A stretch of 64,000 nt of DNA. Source: Formicarius rufipectus. Lineage: Eukaryota; Chordata; Aves; Passeriformes; Formicariidae. The DNA lies in assembly GCA_013399695.1 (NCBI GenBank), contig VXAU01002497.1, forward strand, positions 31,390-95,389. Direction: 5' to 3'. A model generated the notes under the pieces. The model saw only the letters and a program-made list of their open reading frames with translations. It was not told the origin of the DNA and did not search any database. Below, in pieces: positions 12,528 through 23,000 of this stretch. Both the position numbers and the translations under genes were made by a program. Numbering within the stretch: position 1 is the stretch's first letter; every line of letters begins with the position of its first letter.

Positions 12528-14689
12528 CTGAGAAACACAAAGGCCTCCTACAGGACAATATTCATGTAACATGATCACTCCTCCTAAGCCCTCTAAACCT
12601 AGCGTCCAATTTATAGCATGCAACTGACATGCACCATCAGGACAATGCACTTATGCCCAAGGACAAGCTGGGGACTGAACCACAGAACTCAACCAGCACT
12701 GGAGATCCACTCCCTATCTAAATGCCATGAACAGTCTGAATGTCCTACACATGCCGGGTAAACAGCTGGGACAAGGTACCTGCTGCTTGAAGGGACTTGT
12801 GACATCAGGTCACATCATCCACTTCAAGAGCAGTAACTACCTTCCCACCATGCTGCTCCATGAGACATCTCTGGTGCACTCACTGTGTTAATGCACCGTG
12901 AGCTTTATGCCTAGCATAGCTGTCCTGAGAATACATAGAATAACAAATAAATCCAGCTTAGGAAACACTAGACTTTGTATGAATCAATTGTTACTGTGAA
13001 TACTCTGGCAGTCTTTACCTGACACTGAAAGAAGCTCAACCAGCTAGAAATGTTGAGCACCACTTGAAAACATGTTAGCTTGCTGATTGCCTTGCCATTT
13101 TCCAAAAACACTTAGAAGGGTTTCTAGTACAAAGCTACGCTGGATTTCAAAGGGTTGGTTGTGCATTCATTGAAAATGAATAAGAATGAATGTTACACTT
13201 CTTCAGGCATTTTCTAAAAGGAGACTTAGATGGTACATAATTAAAAAAAACAAACTAAGTAACATACAATGCTAAATGAACTGATTATTTTACACCTTCT
13301 CCCATATAGATTAAAAAATATTGAAGACATCTCTAGGCTGGAATAAGCAAGATAATAACTCTGAGCTCAAATTCTCTAATACGAATGCAAGAATTCATGC
13401 TCTAATGAACAGCAAATATATAAGAAATGCTCTTCACCGGGAAAGTGTGTAAAAATTGCATGCAATAAATGATATATAGCGCTTTTTTTTATTATTATTA
13501 CTCAAGTAAGAAGGTTTATTATTTATTGAAAAAACAAATGTAAAACATAAAAGAATAGTGACTGAGGTCTGTAATCGAGACATAAATTAGTTTCTTTTTT
13601 ATTTTTAAATATTGGCAGTTCCCATGAGCAGTTAATAGTTGCCATGCTACAGTGCTGCTCATATGCCCTAGTTTTATTTCACATTTCCTGAAAGCCAAGA
13701 TTTTACACTCAGAAGAGTCAGCAGTTCCCAGGTGTTAATACAATATATCAGTGTTAAAAATACCTTCTAACAGTCAAATGAAATCTTTCTTACTATTGAA
13801 CAAACTCAAGGAGCCACCTCCCTTTTAGCAACTACTTTTTCCTTCAAGTATGCACAAACATATGCACTCTAACACCCTCAAAATTAATAAAAACAGTATT
13901 GTTCTGCCACTATTGCTAAACTATTGTATTTTTTACTAATTATAGGATATTTTTCTACTGAAGGAGCATTTCAACTTTACAAATAGTAAAGGATTCACTG
14001 GGACAGAGTCTCAAACCTGGCTCTGAATATCCCAAATGCCTGCCCTACAATTACAGATATTATTTCCATGTTGCTATTTTTACATTTATTCTATCAACTT
14101 TCATACCATAAACAACTGACTGAATGTTCACAGAACATGACTGAAAGTTCAACCAAATACAAGCCTGAGAATTTCACCTTGCTCCAATTAAAATTTCAGC
14201 TTTAGCCTTATTTTAACAACTGCCCAATACAGAACAAGAGTATTTCCCCGAGACGAGGTATAATTATTGAAAATGAAAGGCACTTCATAGCCTCTTGAAC
14301 CAAGTATTTTCTTTCACAACTTTCCCACCACTCAACAAGATCGAGATGTGAAATAAACAGAATGCAAATCCAAATGCGTAACTTTTATATAACAATATGT
14401 TACTCATTTGGTTAAGTTGACTAATCATAGAATTCAAATAATTTAATATAATTATGGAAATGCACATTCCCTTCTGTCAACATAAGCAGACTTGAGTCAA
14501 AGAATAGCTCAGGCTAATGCCACACAACGTGACCAATAATTTTGACATACTTTTAACAGTACCAAGCACTGTACATTAAAAAAAAATAATTGACATTTCC
14601 TTGTACCTTCTCAGAGAATATGTCTGTGTATGTGTATATACATTCATAACCATGGCTGTAAGGGCTTAATGGCAATCAATAGAGTGCAT

Positions 14690-14870
14690 GACAGAGATAT
14701 TGGAACAGGTTGCCCAGAGAAGTTCTGGATGTCCTTGTCCCTGGCAGTGTTCAAGGCTTTGAGCAACCTGGTCTGGTGAAAGATGGCTATGCCCATGGCA
14801 GGGCAAGACGGGTTGGATTAAATCATCTTTAAAGGTCTCTTTCAAACCAAACCATACTATGAGCCTATGA
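14690..14870 (+). mobile_element. CR1 LINE 3' end
   Basis: The diagnostic CR1 3'-end words are in order: GGAACAGGTTGCCCAGAGAAG, a short internal deletion, GAGCAACCTGGTCTGGTGAA, CCCATGGCAGGGC, a GATGATCTTTAA-like word, and a degenerate ATTCTATGA-type tail. It is a 5'-truncated, non-coding copy in the same orientation as the window and would sit in an intron of the candidate minus-strand gene. Confidence 0.92.
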
Positions 14871-14972
14871 CATACCTGGAAATACCAAAACTGGGAGTCT
14901 GTCAAATGTAGTTGATTGTTTTCAACAGGAATACTGCTCAGAAGAAGACATGATGGGCAGTATTTAGCTCAC

Positions 14973-15151
14973 CGACATTTAAGCTTGTACTTAGGTATAA
15001 TTGCCAGGGAGAGGCAGATTTCTCCAAAGAATGGTTCAAAACTATTGAAGTGCAAGATCCCCTGGGTGTGAAAGACCTGCAGATGTCTGATTTGCAATGC
15101 CTGGTCCACTGTCCCCATCTGACACAGAAGCTGAATGAGGACACAGAAGTC
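14973..15151 (-). CDS. Candidate coding exon, unknown protein (59 codons)
   Basis: This is the best single exon candidate. It follows CTACAG, preceded by the pyrimidine-rich stretch CTTTTCCTTAAG, and ends at the strong donor CG/GTGAGC. The frame is open for 59 codons plus two bases. Third positions are G or C in about 35 of 61 codons, well above the AT-rich surroundings, with frequent CAG and CTG codons. The peptide includes QMGTVDQALQIRHLQ and ends FFGEICLSLAIIPKYKLKC, suggesting amphipathic helices. A CR1 3' end at 14690-14870 lies just downstream in the presumed intron. The frame has no ATG near its start, so it would be internal. It could instead be part of an unrecognised repeat. No family match is known to me. 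Confidence 0.33.
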
Positions 15152-17513
15152 CTGTAGACTGTCTTAAGGAAAAGCCTGCTAGTCCTAACTCCTCACTCCG
15201 GCCGGGAGGGCTGCGTGGTCAATGTGACTGACCCCTTTTGTAAAATAATTTCAGGGTTCAATGTTACAGATTTTGCAGCATCACAAAGACCAAAAATCTT
15301 ACAGATTGCTACAGTTTTATGGTAGAAATGCAGCTAGTACCTCAGCTAGCTTAGGTATTTTTACACCACACTTCACAAACAGCCTTTAAGATTCGTCCAT
15401 GTAAGCACTTGATAAATTATATTGAAACCTAGGTAAAGTGAAGTGAGAATGGAAAAGATATGTCTGTGACCTAAATATATTCCTCTTTGCAAGAACATTT
15501 ACTTAAACGAAGCAAGCAATTTCACAATGAGTGAGGTGTAAAGTTTGTAATTGTAAAATAACACTTTACCTTTTTGATGATAATAAACCCAGCCTTAACT
15601 ATGCTCAAGTTTAAACTAATTTAAAAAAAACATAAGTGACAATTGTGATCAAGCAAAATCATGTTTCTCACAGGACTCCATCACCTACTAAATGTATTTT
15701 CATTATATAAGAACTGCAGTTGTGCAAACACTACCAAGTTGCTTACCAGTTACTTATAGTTACATGACTATGTTGTTCTGCATGTGTTCAATGAACAAAA
15801 ACACGATTTAAACAAACAAAACACAAACCTGAAAAAAAACTCCCCTCCCCCACAGTAAAATAATCCCCAAGCAGGAGATTAATTTTATTCACTCCTTTCA
15901 AATCCCAAACTGGTTTCTTCTAAATATCGGTTGATTTCCAAGTGTATATTTAAACCAGTCCAAAAAAAGGTAATGGCACATTGCTTAAAGCATCTCAGTA
16001 TTAAGAGTTTGTCGGATTAAAACTGGTTTTGGAGGGAAAAAAATCTCATTCTGCCAGTCTTTGTTTTCCCTAATAAAATACATAGGGGTTTTTGCTCCCA
16101 ATTCAGGATCTTCTTAAAAATTCTACTTCTGTTCTTTGAATTTTCAAATTCCACACAGCTTTGTTTGCTGGAAATGGATTGCAAAATTGGGCATCAATCA
16201 AAACCAAGTAACGGAAACACTAACAGTGTTAGGTTCTGCAACATTTCTTTAAAACAGCCATCATGCAGTATTCATTCTATATTTATTGTGCAATGTTCAT
16301 GTCATACATCAAGTTACAGAGTGCTTCCGGGACTTGGCTAAGACTGCCCATCATGTATATGGTTAAATTAAAACACTTTACCCTGATTTATTAGCACCTA
16401 TATTCACACTTTTTAAACTACACTACTGTTGAAGAAGAAAAATAAGTTTTCTACTAGAATTAATCCTAGCGGGATATACATGCAGTATTATACATAAACT
16501 TTGTAGGCAATGTTGGGATTTTCATATGCTTTCCTGTTATGACCTGTATGTATTTCCTTCCTGCAGGAGAAAGTGAATGGAATCTCTTCTATCAATACAA
16601 TAATTTTAAATTATTGTGTGGCTTTTGCTGTGCATTTCCTCCCCTTCCTGCCGTGTCAGTTGCCACCCTCATTCTGCACTGCCCACAAGCAATCTGTGGG
16701 CCATGGTGTCATGATGGCTGATTTAGTTTAGGCCCCTTTGCAGGCCAGGTCTTCCAGGGCTAACTATTTGTTAGCTGTCCAAACAGGAGCTCATGTTCAT
16801 CAACTTGGTAAAGATGACTCACTGGTATTTAGCTGGTTTTATTCAATCTGATAAGACTGATAATTCTTAGTGCTAATTGTATTAGCAGAAATGTAGATTC
16901 TTAAACAGGAGCAGGAGCTCTGGTTACCAGAATTTTTCATACCTTTCAAGTTTCATTTATCAGCTTGAGATAAAGGTCAAAATGTTCCATACAACCATAG
17001 TGAGAACAAACAATTCAATTTAAAATGTTCACAGATCACATGGTAAATGTTCAAGAGTTCAGAGACAAAATTACAAATAAATAAATTTTAAAAGAATTAT
17101 AATCATCTCTAAGTACTGATTGTTCCCTGAAGACACTATGTAAATGTTATGTACCACAGGATGTCAGTACTGTTGAAGTAACAACTGTGCCTCTCTAGCA
17201 TGCAGACATGTACTCTCATACACTAATATTGGATGTTGAAGACATTTAGCTCCGGTTGTTTTATAACTTTGCATATGATCACCAGTGCTATTACCGTGAA
17301 TTAGTGGAGCATGCACCAACAAAGTGGTTGAGTTACAGTCTCTGCATTGCAGGACAAACCCTCTAAATAACACTTTCAATGTAGGTAGGAAAGAACAATG
17401 CTCTCAAATTAAGCTACTTCAGGAATTAAACTGGACAAAAAATTGACTGCATTTTGTCCTAATAGCAGAGTCAGCAATCCTATCCTAGAGAAGTCTATTA
17501 GGATCCTCAGCAC

Positions 17514-17648
17514 CTGCAAGTGGAAGGAATCTGGTTTTCAATCTCATCTGTAAATGATTCAGTCAGCAGCACAGTGCCCCCTAAGCCATGCTTGTGCACC
17601 AAATTTGCTCCTATTTGAAGGGAAGTGCTGTCCAACACACTATTTCTC
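17514..17648 (-). CDS. Candidate coding exon, unknown protein (44 codons)
   Basis: The exon starts after a run of pyrimidines ending TTACAG and finishes at TTGCAG/GTGCTG, so both splice signals are plausible. Only one of the three frames is open; it covers all 135 bases (1 + 44 codons + 2). The peptide contains LVHKHGLGGTVLLTESFTDE. Local GC is higher than in the flanking introns. The phase fits the candidate exons on both sides (18543-18681 and 17295-17362). I do not recognise the protein. A chance open frame of this length is quite possible at this base composition. Confidence 0.3.
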
Positions 17649-18485
17649 CTGTAATTTTTAGAAAAAGGTTACAGTGAATGGGTTTGTCTGTTGGATTGTT
17701 TGTCTTCGTGTTTGACTGTTTTTATAAATAGAAAGGAACAAAGTTATTTATTGTAGTCCTTAAGTAGAATGATAACTTCAGCTAACAAGAAAAGTATTGC
17801 ATTGCTTCCATAGGCACACATTAAAAATAATAAAAAAAACCAGAAGCCACACCTTAATTTGCATCAGATAACTACACTATACCATGTCTACCTCAGAAAA
17901 GTCTAAATGAACTGTTCTGTCAAAGGCAGTGGAGTAGATTAGGGAAGCCTTTTGGTTATTTCTCTAATGCAGTTAGGCAAAATGCCAAAGATATGCCAAA
18001 TTAATTTTATATTTTCCCCAAAGACAAACAGGTACTATCAGTCAGTAGAAGGACAACTAATGTAGAAAGAAGGCTTCAGTGTTTTCATACAACTGTGTAT
18101 GACTGACTGCAGCACAGACATGAAGATTTGGAAATGTAGCAGCTATGCTTAGTGTCTTGGAATGAAAAATAAATTCTGTACCTTGAAGGGGGGCAGGAGT
18201 TTTATCACCTGTGCTAACTGAAATTGTAATTTTACTTGTGTTTTCCATTGCATTTCTTTTGATCATGAAAAACTAATGGGACATTGATGCACATGAAATT
18301 GAATTTCTCTAAACCTAACCTAAATGATGAACTACATTAAAATATTAGAAATGTTCATGTTGCTTTACAGACATCCACTCAGAGAAATACATGCAGGCAT
18401 CTACATTTGCCACATTTCACTGGCTTCTGTACCCTGCCCTCCTTGTATCTTGTCACTCATGTACACAAAACCGACTCTCAAAGGC

Positions 18486-18512
18486 ACACACAGACATACA
18501 TACACACACACA
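18486..18512. repeat. CA-rich microsatellite
   Basis: Interrupted (CA)n with CATA units. It lies just outside the candidate exon at 18543-18681, in its presumed intron. Confidence 0.8.
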
Positions 18513-18542
18513 GATCCAGAACTATGTTATTTTCAAAGATAC

Positions 18543-18681
18543 ACATTAGTGAAGTCATCCAGAGGAACTCTTTGCATGCCAAAAGACTCAGTTCGAGCCG
18601 ACTGACAGTTCAATTGGTCAAAATGTGAAGTAAAGGCACACCGTAGTTTTTGTTCATTAAGAAAGGTGCTACTAGGGTAGG
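18543..18681 (-). CDS. Candidate coding exon, unknown protein (45 codons)
   Basis: It begins after an excellent acceptor: a long pyrimidine tract (TTTTCTCTTCGTTTCCTCCCAG). The frame then stays open for 45 codons and closes just after a weak donor (AATGT/GTATCT). The peptide contains LNEQKLRCAFTSHFDQLN and FGMQRVPLDDFTN. It is the most 5' coding segment in the model and lies 660 bases inside the possible first-exon donor at 19340. The in-frame ATG (FGMQRV) could be a start if no upstream coding exon exists, which would shorten the product. The weak donor is the main doubt. Confidence 0.27.
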
Positions 18682-19334
18682 CTGGGAGGAAACGAAGAGA
18701 AAATACATTTCTGGTTGTGTATTATTTACAGCGCCCTTTACAAAAAGTAAAGTTGAGTGACTGCTTAAGCTTTAACAAGCATCTAAGGGTAAATCTGCAG
18801 AAGATCTTCTTTTGCTGCAATTTCAATCCTCAGTTATCACGCAGTATTACAAACATGGAAGGGGTGAACCAAAACCAAACCTGAAATTGCTATTCAAATA
18901 TCAAGCTTAATGTTCTTCACATACAGCTCAACATGATTTTTTTTTTATTGTATAGAAAGACTCACATAGGTGAGTTGAGCTAAAGAATCTGCCTGCTTTC
19001 ACCATTAAAATGCATCTGCACATTACCCCCGCAAGTTAAGGAGCCGAACTGTAGATATTATGAACACGGTCACACACAAACAAATACACAGAGCACTGCT
19101 ACCTTTCTATGTCTGTATTTTGCAGGTCCCTTTGCAACTGCCTCGGACAAGCAAACACGTTTCTACAGCACCACAAGGGTAAGGCTTACATACCAGCGGT
19201 AACTTTAACACAGACAAATTACTACAATAGCATTATAGCATAAAATATTTTGCGCCGCTTAGAAGGCTGTGTTAGCAGTACCGCTGTCCAGAAATATCCA
19301 TGTCGCCACATATTAAAGTGTCAGTTTATTTAAG

Positions 19335-19450
19335 CCTTACCTTGGCTGACTTGCCCTAACTGGTGACAAGGCACTTTAATTTATAAGAAGCAAATGGGGA
19401 CTTTTCGCAGTGCTAGCGGCACAGCTGCTCGCCGTCCTCAGAGAGGCACC
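19335..19450 (-). other. Possible non-coding first exon and 5' splice donor
   Basis: On the minus strand the sequence GTCAGCCAAG/GTAAGG gives a near-consensus donor with the last exon base at 19341. Between the CCAAT box and this donor there is only one ATG, which opens an 8-codon frame (MRSRVPL then stop), so this exon would be 5' UTR with a tiny upstream ORF. The exon start is inferred from the promoter boxes only. Supported by position beside the CpG island, not by any transcript. Confidence 0.35.
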
Positions 19451-19514
19451 CGACTCCGCATCCTCGGAGCCCCCAGCCCCGCACCGTGGCTCCTGCAGCG
19501 CCGGCAGCCCGGGT

Positions 19515-19582
19515 GATTGGCCGCGCCGCCCGCCGCCCCCGCCCCGCTCCGCACCCGGCCCCGTCCTTCTCCCCTCCCCGCC
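19515..19582 (-). promoter_or_regulatory. GC-box cluster with CCAAT box
   Basis: Read on the minus strand, GGGGCGGGGGC-type boxes (complement of 19534-19548) come before GCGGCCAATCACC (CCAAT, complement of 19515-19520). That order and spacing would place a start site near 19430-19450, just upstream of the donor at 19340. CCAAT and GC boxes also work in the other orientation, so a plus-strand start is not excluded. Confidence 0.5.
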
Positions 19583-19853
19583 TTGTTTTCCCCTTCTCCA
19601 GCACTTCGGGGCCGCACGCAGCCTACAGCGCGCAATGACAGACGCCGGCCGGCCCCGGCACTCGGACAGATGTACGATTCATTCATTCATCCGCCCATCC
19701 ATCCTCCCATACCGATATACCCGGTGTGTTCGGGCACAGGAACATCTTTGTCCGGCTACTGCGCGGCGGCTGCGAAAACCCCCCTTTCGTGCTTGAGCTG
19801 CAGAAGAAGGACGGCTCCGGCTTGGTGACAGCGAGCCCCTATAATTCGGTGCC

Positions 19854-19879
19854 GGGAAGGGGGGCCGGGGCCGGGAGGG
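19854..19879 (+). other. G-quadruplex motif
   Basis: Five guanine runs of three or more, separated by one or two bases, lie within 26 bases in the CpG island. This satisfies the usual G3+N1-7 rule. Such motifs are common near promoters; a regulatory role is inference. Confidence 0.6.
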
Positions 19880-20065
19880 CTGCGTGGTCGAGCGGGCGGG
19901 AGTGCAGAGAAGGGACGAACCACCGAAAGCGGGCAGTACGGCACTGCTGTGGAAAGCCGGCGATAAATTTTCCTATTTCTGTGCAAAGTCGTCACAGCCG
20001 GCTAAACATTCCACTGCCGGCTCGTTCATCAGCCGACCACATGGTCCGGCGGTGGGTGTAAGATT

Positions 20066-23000
20066 CAGATTGAGTGGTGCCCTTTAACGCCTCCTTCCAA
20101 TCCTGATGGGACGCAGGAGGTGTCACTTTGGGAAGCCGTCTTCCTCCAGATCACCCCCACTCCTTTAAAGATTTCTTGCCCTCTAACACCACTGTATTCA
20201 GATTAGTAGACCATTGGCTGTAAGTTGACGGAGAATTTGTGGCCTTTCAGGCTGATCTGGATCAAGGGTGGCTGATGCAAAAGTCATTCAAAAATCTGAA
20301 TCTACTATAACATCTTTACTCCAAACACACATTTGGAATTAAGACAAATGACATTCTCCTGATTCAGGGTTTCAGCAACAGGGTAATCGTGTCACTCGGC
20401 TTATCCAACCTGCTAAGGCAGCATATTAAAAATGCAATTAATATGTAAGTGAAAGTCCTGGCACATACCCTGCTGGTGTAAAGGAACCTTGCTTGCAGCC
20501 AGCAAAATGTGTATCCTGAAGTAAGGCATGAAACCAAAGCTCTGGCAGGAAATGACAGGATGGAAGAAAATAAAGCACCTGCTTACTTTTTAATGTACTA
20601 TGGGCCTGAAGCAGCATCTAAAGCATAAATGGTAGGTACCTCTTGTACAGAATATCTAGATTTGAAAAGGAGAGCTGAAAACAATAATTCTACAATGTAA
20701 CGTAACCGGAAGGGAAGGTGCTACACCAGATTAGATGCAAAGAACAGCACTGCTCACTGAGATAATTTGGAGTGCTGGATTTTGAGAACTTTTAAACAAA
20801 ATTGCTCTGAGCTGCTCAGCAATATACATTAAAAATGATTTTGCTAGCAGGGTAGGAAACTGAAGGCGAGATCGAGCTAGTTGTTTGAATTTGGGCGATG
20901 TAAACTCTTGGAGGGAATGAAATAGAAGCTGTTTCAATTTGCTATTTATACGTCCTCTGGCTTACAACTACAGCACATATGAATCAATGTTTTAATACAC
21001 AGTCTTCAGAATGTTCTCTCTCATACAACTTCTAGTAGGTTGTGCATAGCTCCAGATTCAGATCTCATAATCTGGAGGATGGGCTGCTTTTATCCAGATG
21101 TTTTCACCATTTTACTGCACTATGGCAGAAGCAAGTTTCAAATCTCCCTGTCAGGGAGATAGTTACTTTAGTAATGTGAAGTGGGGAAAAAGGAGGGGAA
21201 AAAAAGGAACGAAAAGTTACACATTCCCTTTCATTCTCTTAAGGTCCAGACAAATCCACATGAAAAAGAATTCATGTCAAACCATTCTCCAAAGATTCCC
21301 TCCTCAGTGTATGAAGTGAAAGAGATAAAATATAGGGTTGCCTTTCAGCCTACCTACCATTGAATGAAATGCTGCTTAGATGTAACAACCCAAGGATACA
21401 GCTGATAACAAAATGCTTCGTTTTAAGGCCTTTTTTCATATTTTCTAGTGAATAAGACAGAATTACGAATATTCGCCAGATACTCAGAGCATAAATCTTC
21501 AACTCATTTGTTTCTGCAGTAAGAAATATGACAAGCAGAGGGAAGTCTTGATGCTCCAGGAAAGCATTTAAAAAGTGAAAATCTAAAGTTCTTTCTTCTT
21601 ATATATGTATATTTGCGTGTATATATATATAATAAATACATGCATATAAATGTGTATTGACATTTTTTAGAAACGTCTTGCAGGCAGGAGTATAGAATAT
21701 CTGTGTAAAGAGATTATAACCAGTATTGCAGGATAATTTGATATACAATGATCAAAGATTTTCTTAAGAATTCAAAATTGTGCCATTTCAAGGAAAAAGC
21801 TGACAGTTTGAAAACATTAGCCTCAATGAACTCTGACATTTCTTTTACGCCTACATTTTAAATCTAAATGCTGAGATGTGGTGTTATTGATGTTAGGTCA
21901 ATCCTTTCATCAGTTTGAATGCTGAAAGAATCTGAATTTGTCATGGGGACAAAATGCCTTATGAACAGAACCTCAAAATGAAGTTATTGTCTGGGACTGC
22001 AGCAGTATGGCCGAAGGGATCCCAGGGAAATTTGGGTATAACCCTTGAAGTCATCTTACCTTAGGAATCCATCAGATTTAAATAATTCTAGCATTCTATC
22101 AAAGCACAGAACTTTGCCAATCACACTCAGTAAGTTCGCTTCTTAGACTTGAGAGCTTGTGACAATGATTACAGGGACAGGAAAAAAAGAAGGGGCCCCT
22201 TTTCATATCTTCTAACTTGTGGACTTGTTATATGTTTAAGAGCAATGATTAAAAGGGGGTAGACTAGTTATGAAGGAGCATAAATAGCAGTAGCAAAAGG
22301 AAACTAGTTTCTCAAGATTAAAAAAAAAATATTCTTTTGCTGTTCCAGTTAACAAAAAACTGTCTCTCTGTTGGTGTTTAAGATGTTAAACATGTATTGA
22401 TTGTCTTGCAGGTGACTGCTGGAGAACTAATCATCCAGTTAACATTCAACCAGTTATAAAAAGACCAAGTAGTTCATAAATATATAAAGTAATGAAGATT
22501 CTAGGTAATTTGTGGATTAAAAAATTCCTGTACCCAAGACAGATACATTAGGAATGGCTAAAGTCATATTGGGATGTTGCCAAGTTCAAATCCAACTCTT
22601 CCTTGTTCTTAGGCACATGTACTCTAATAGCTACAGTAGAAAATTAGCTCAGTTGCTGCCAAGAACCTCTGCTCATACACTGAGAGCAATCATACTTGGA
22701 ATTTTCATGCTCTTATTCAAAACCCCCAGGGAATAACATTGCCCCCTCTGCCAGTAGCAACTTTCCAGTCTTACAAACAAATTACAAACTGCTTCCCTTT
22801 TTCCTAGACTAAAAGGGTAAAACCGCAGAATTCTACCATTGTGTGCCACCAATTTTACATTCAGAAATCATTATTTTTTTTCTCAGTTGCAGTGCATAAC
22901 AGCTAGTCCTGGCAATACGTCTGAGAACATTGACGCTCCCTACAATCTCTGCTTCTCCTCTTATTAGATAAATGCTTTTTACTTGCAGTTATCAATAAAT

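Larger units (their letters stand above)
2774..19450 (-). other. Candidate minus-strand multi-exon gene, identity unknown
   Basis: Ab initio model by eye. The proposed coding exons on the minus strand, 5' to 3', are 18681-18543, 17648-17514, 17362-17295, 16560-16494, 16417-16382, 15615-15570, 15151-14973, 14319-14221, 13134-13064, 12527-12406, 12116-11982, 10670-10604, 10498-10462, 9788-9724, 9532-9382, 9012-8877, 7107-7019, 5784-5738, 5510-5339, 5208-5018 and 2904-2774 (stop TAG). Each is open in one frame, starts after an AG and ends before a GT, and the phase carries over every junction, giving roughly 640 residues. No initiator exon was found; a non-coding first exon ending at the donor 19340 next to the CpG island would fit. 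Against it: several splice sites are weak (5208, 14319, 16494, 18543), sites were chosen with the frame in mind, and Cys (about 4%) and His (about 3%) are as frequent as in random translation. I do not recognise the protein family. Confidence 0.27.
19385..20065. promoter_or_regulatory. CpG island
   Basis: About 680 bases of very GC-rich, CpG-dense sequence stand out from an AT-rich, CpG-poor background on both sides. It is the only such block in 64 kb. It includes GC-box clusters (19534-19548, 19571-19582), a CCAAT box, an ATTC/ATCC repeat (19677-19706) and a G-run motif (19854-19879). In birds such islands usually mark promoters, often bidirectional ones. GC-rich frames of 60-130 codons inside it on both strands are expected from the lack of stop codons and are not called as genes. 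Confidence 0.93.

Noticed and set aside
14427..14445. Short CATAGAATTC word resembling a CR1 tail
   Set aside because: No further CR1 sequence on either side.
16050..16165. Minus-strand open segment (KQSCVEFENSKNRSRIFKK)
   Set aside because: Good acceptor but two frames open and no good donor; its phase does not fit between the flanking candidates.
18168..18250. Minus-strand segment with strong-context ATG (MENTSKITISVSTGDK) and donor TTCAAG/GTACAG
   Set aside because: It was attractive as a first coding exon, but two frames are open and neither ends in a phase compatible with the next candidate exon at 17514-17648.
19410..20087. GC-rich frames of 63-128 codons on both strands in the CpG island
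   Set aside because: GC-rich sequence lacks stop codons, frames on both strands overlap, and the peptides are Pro/Arg/Ala-rich low complexity without any motif.
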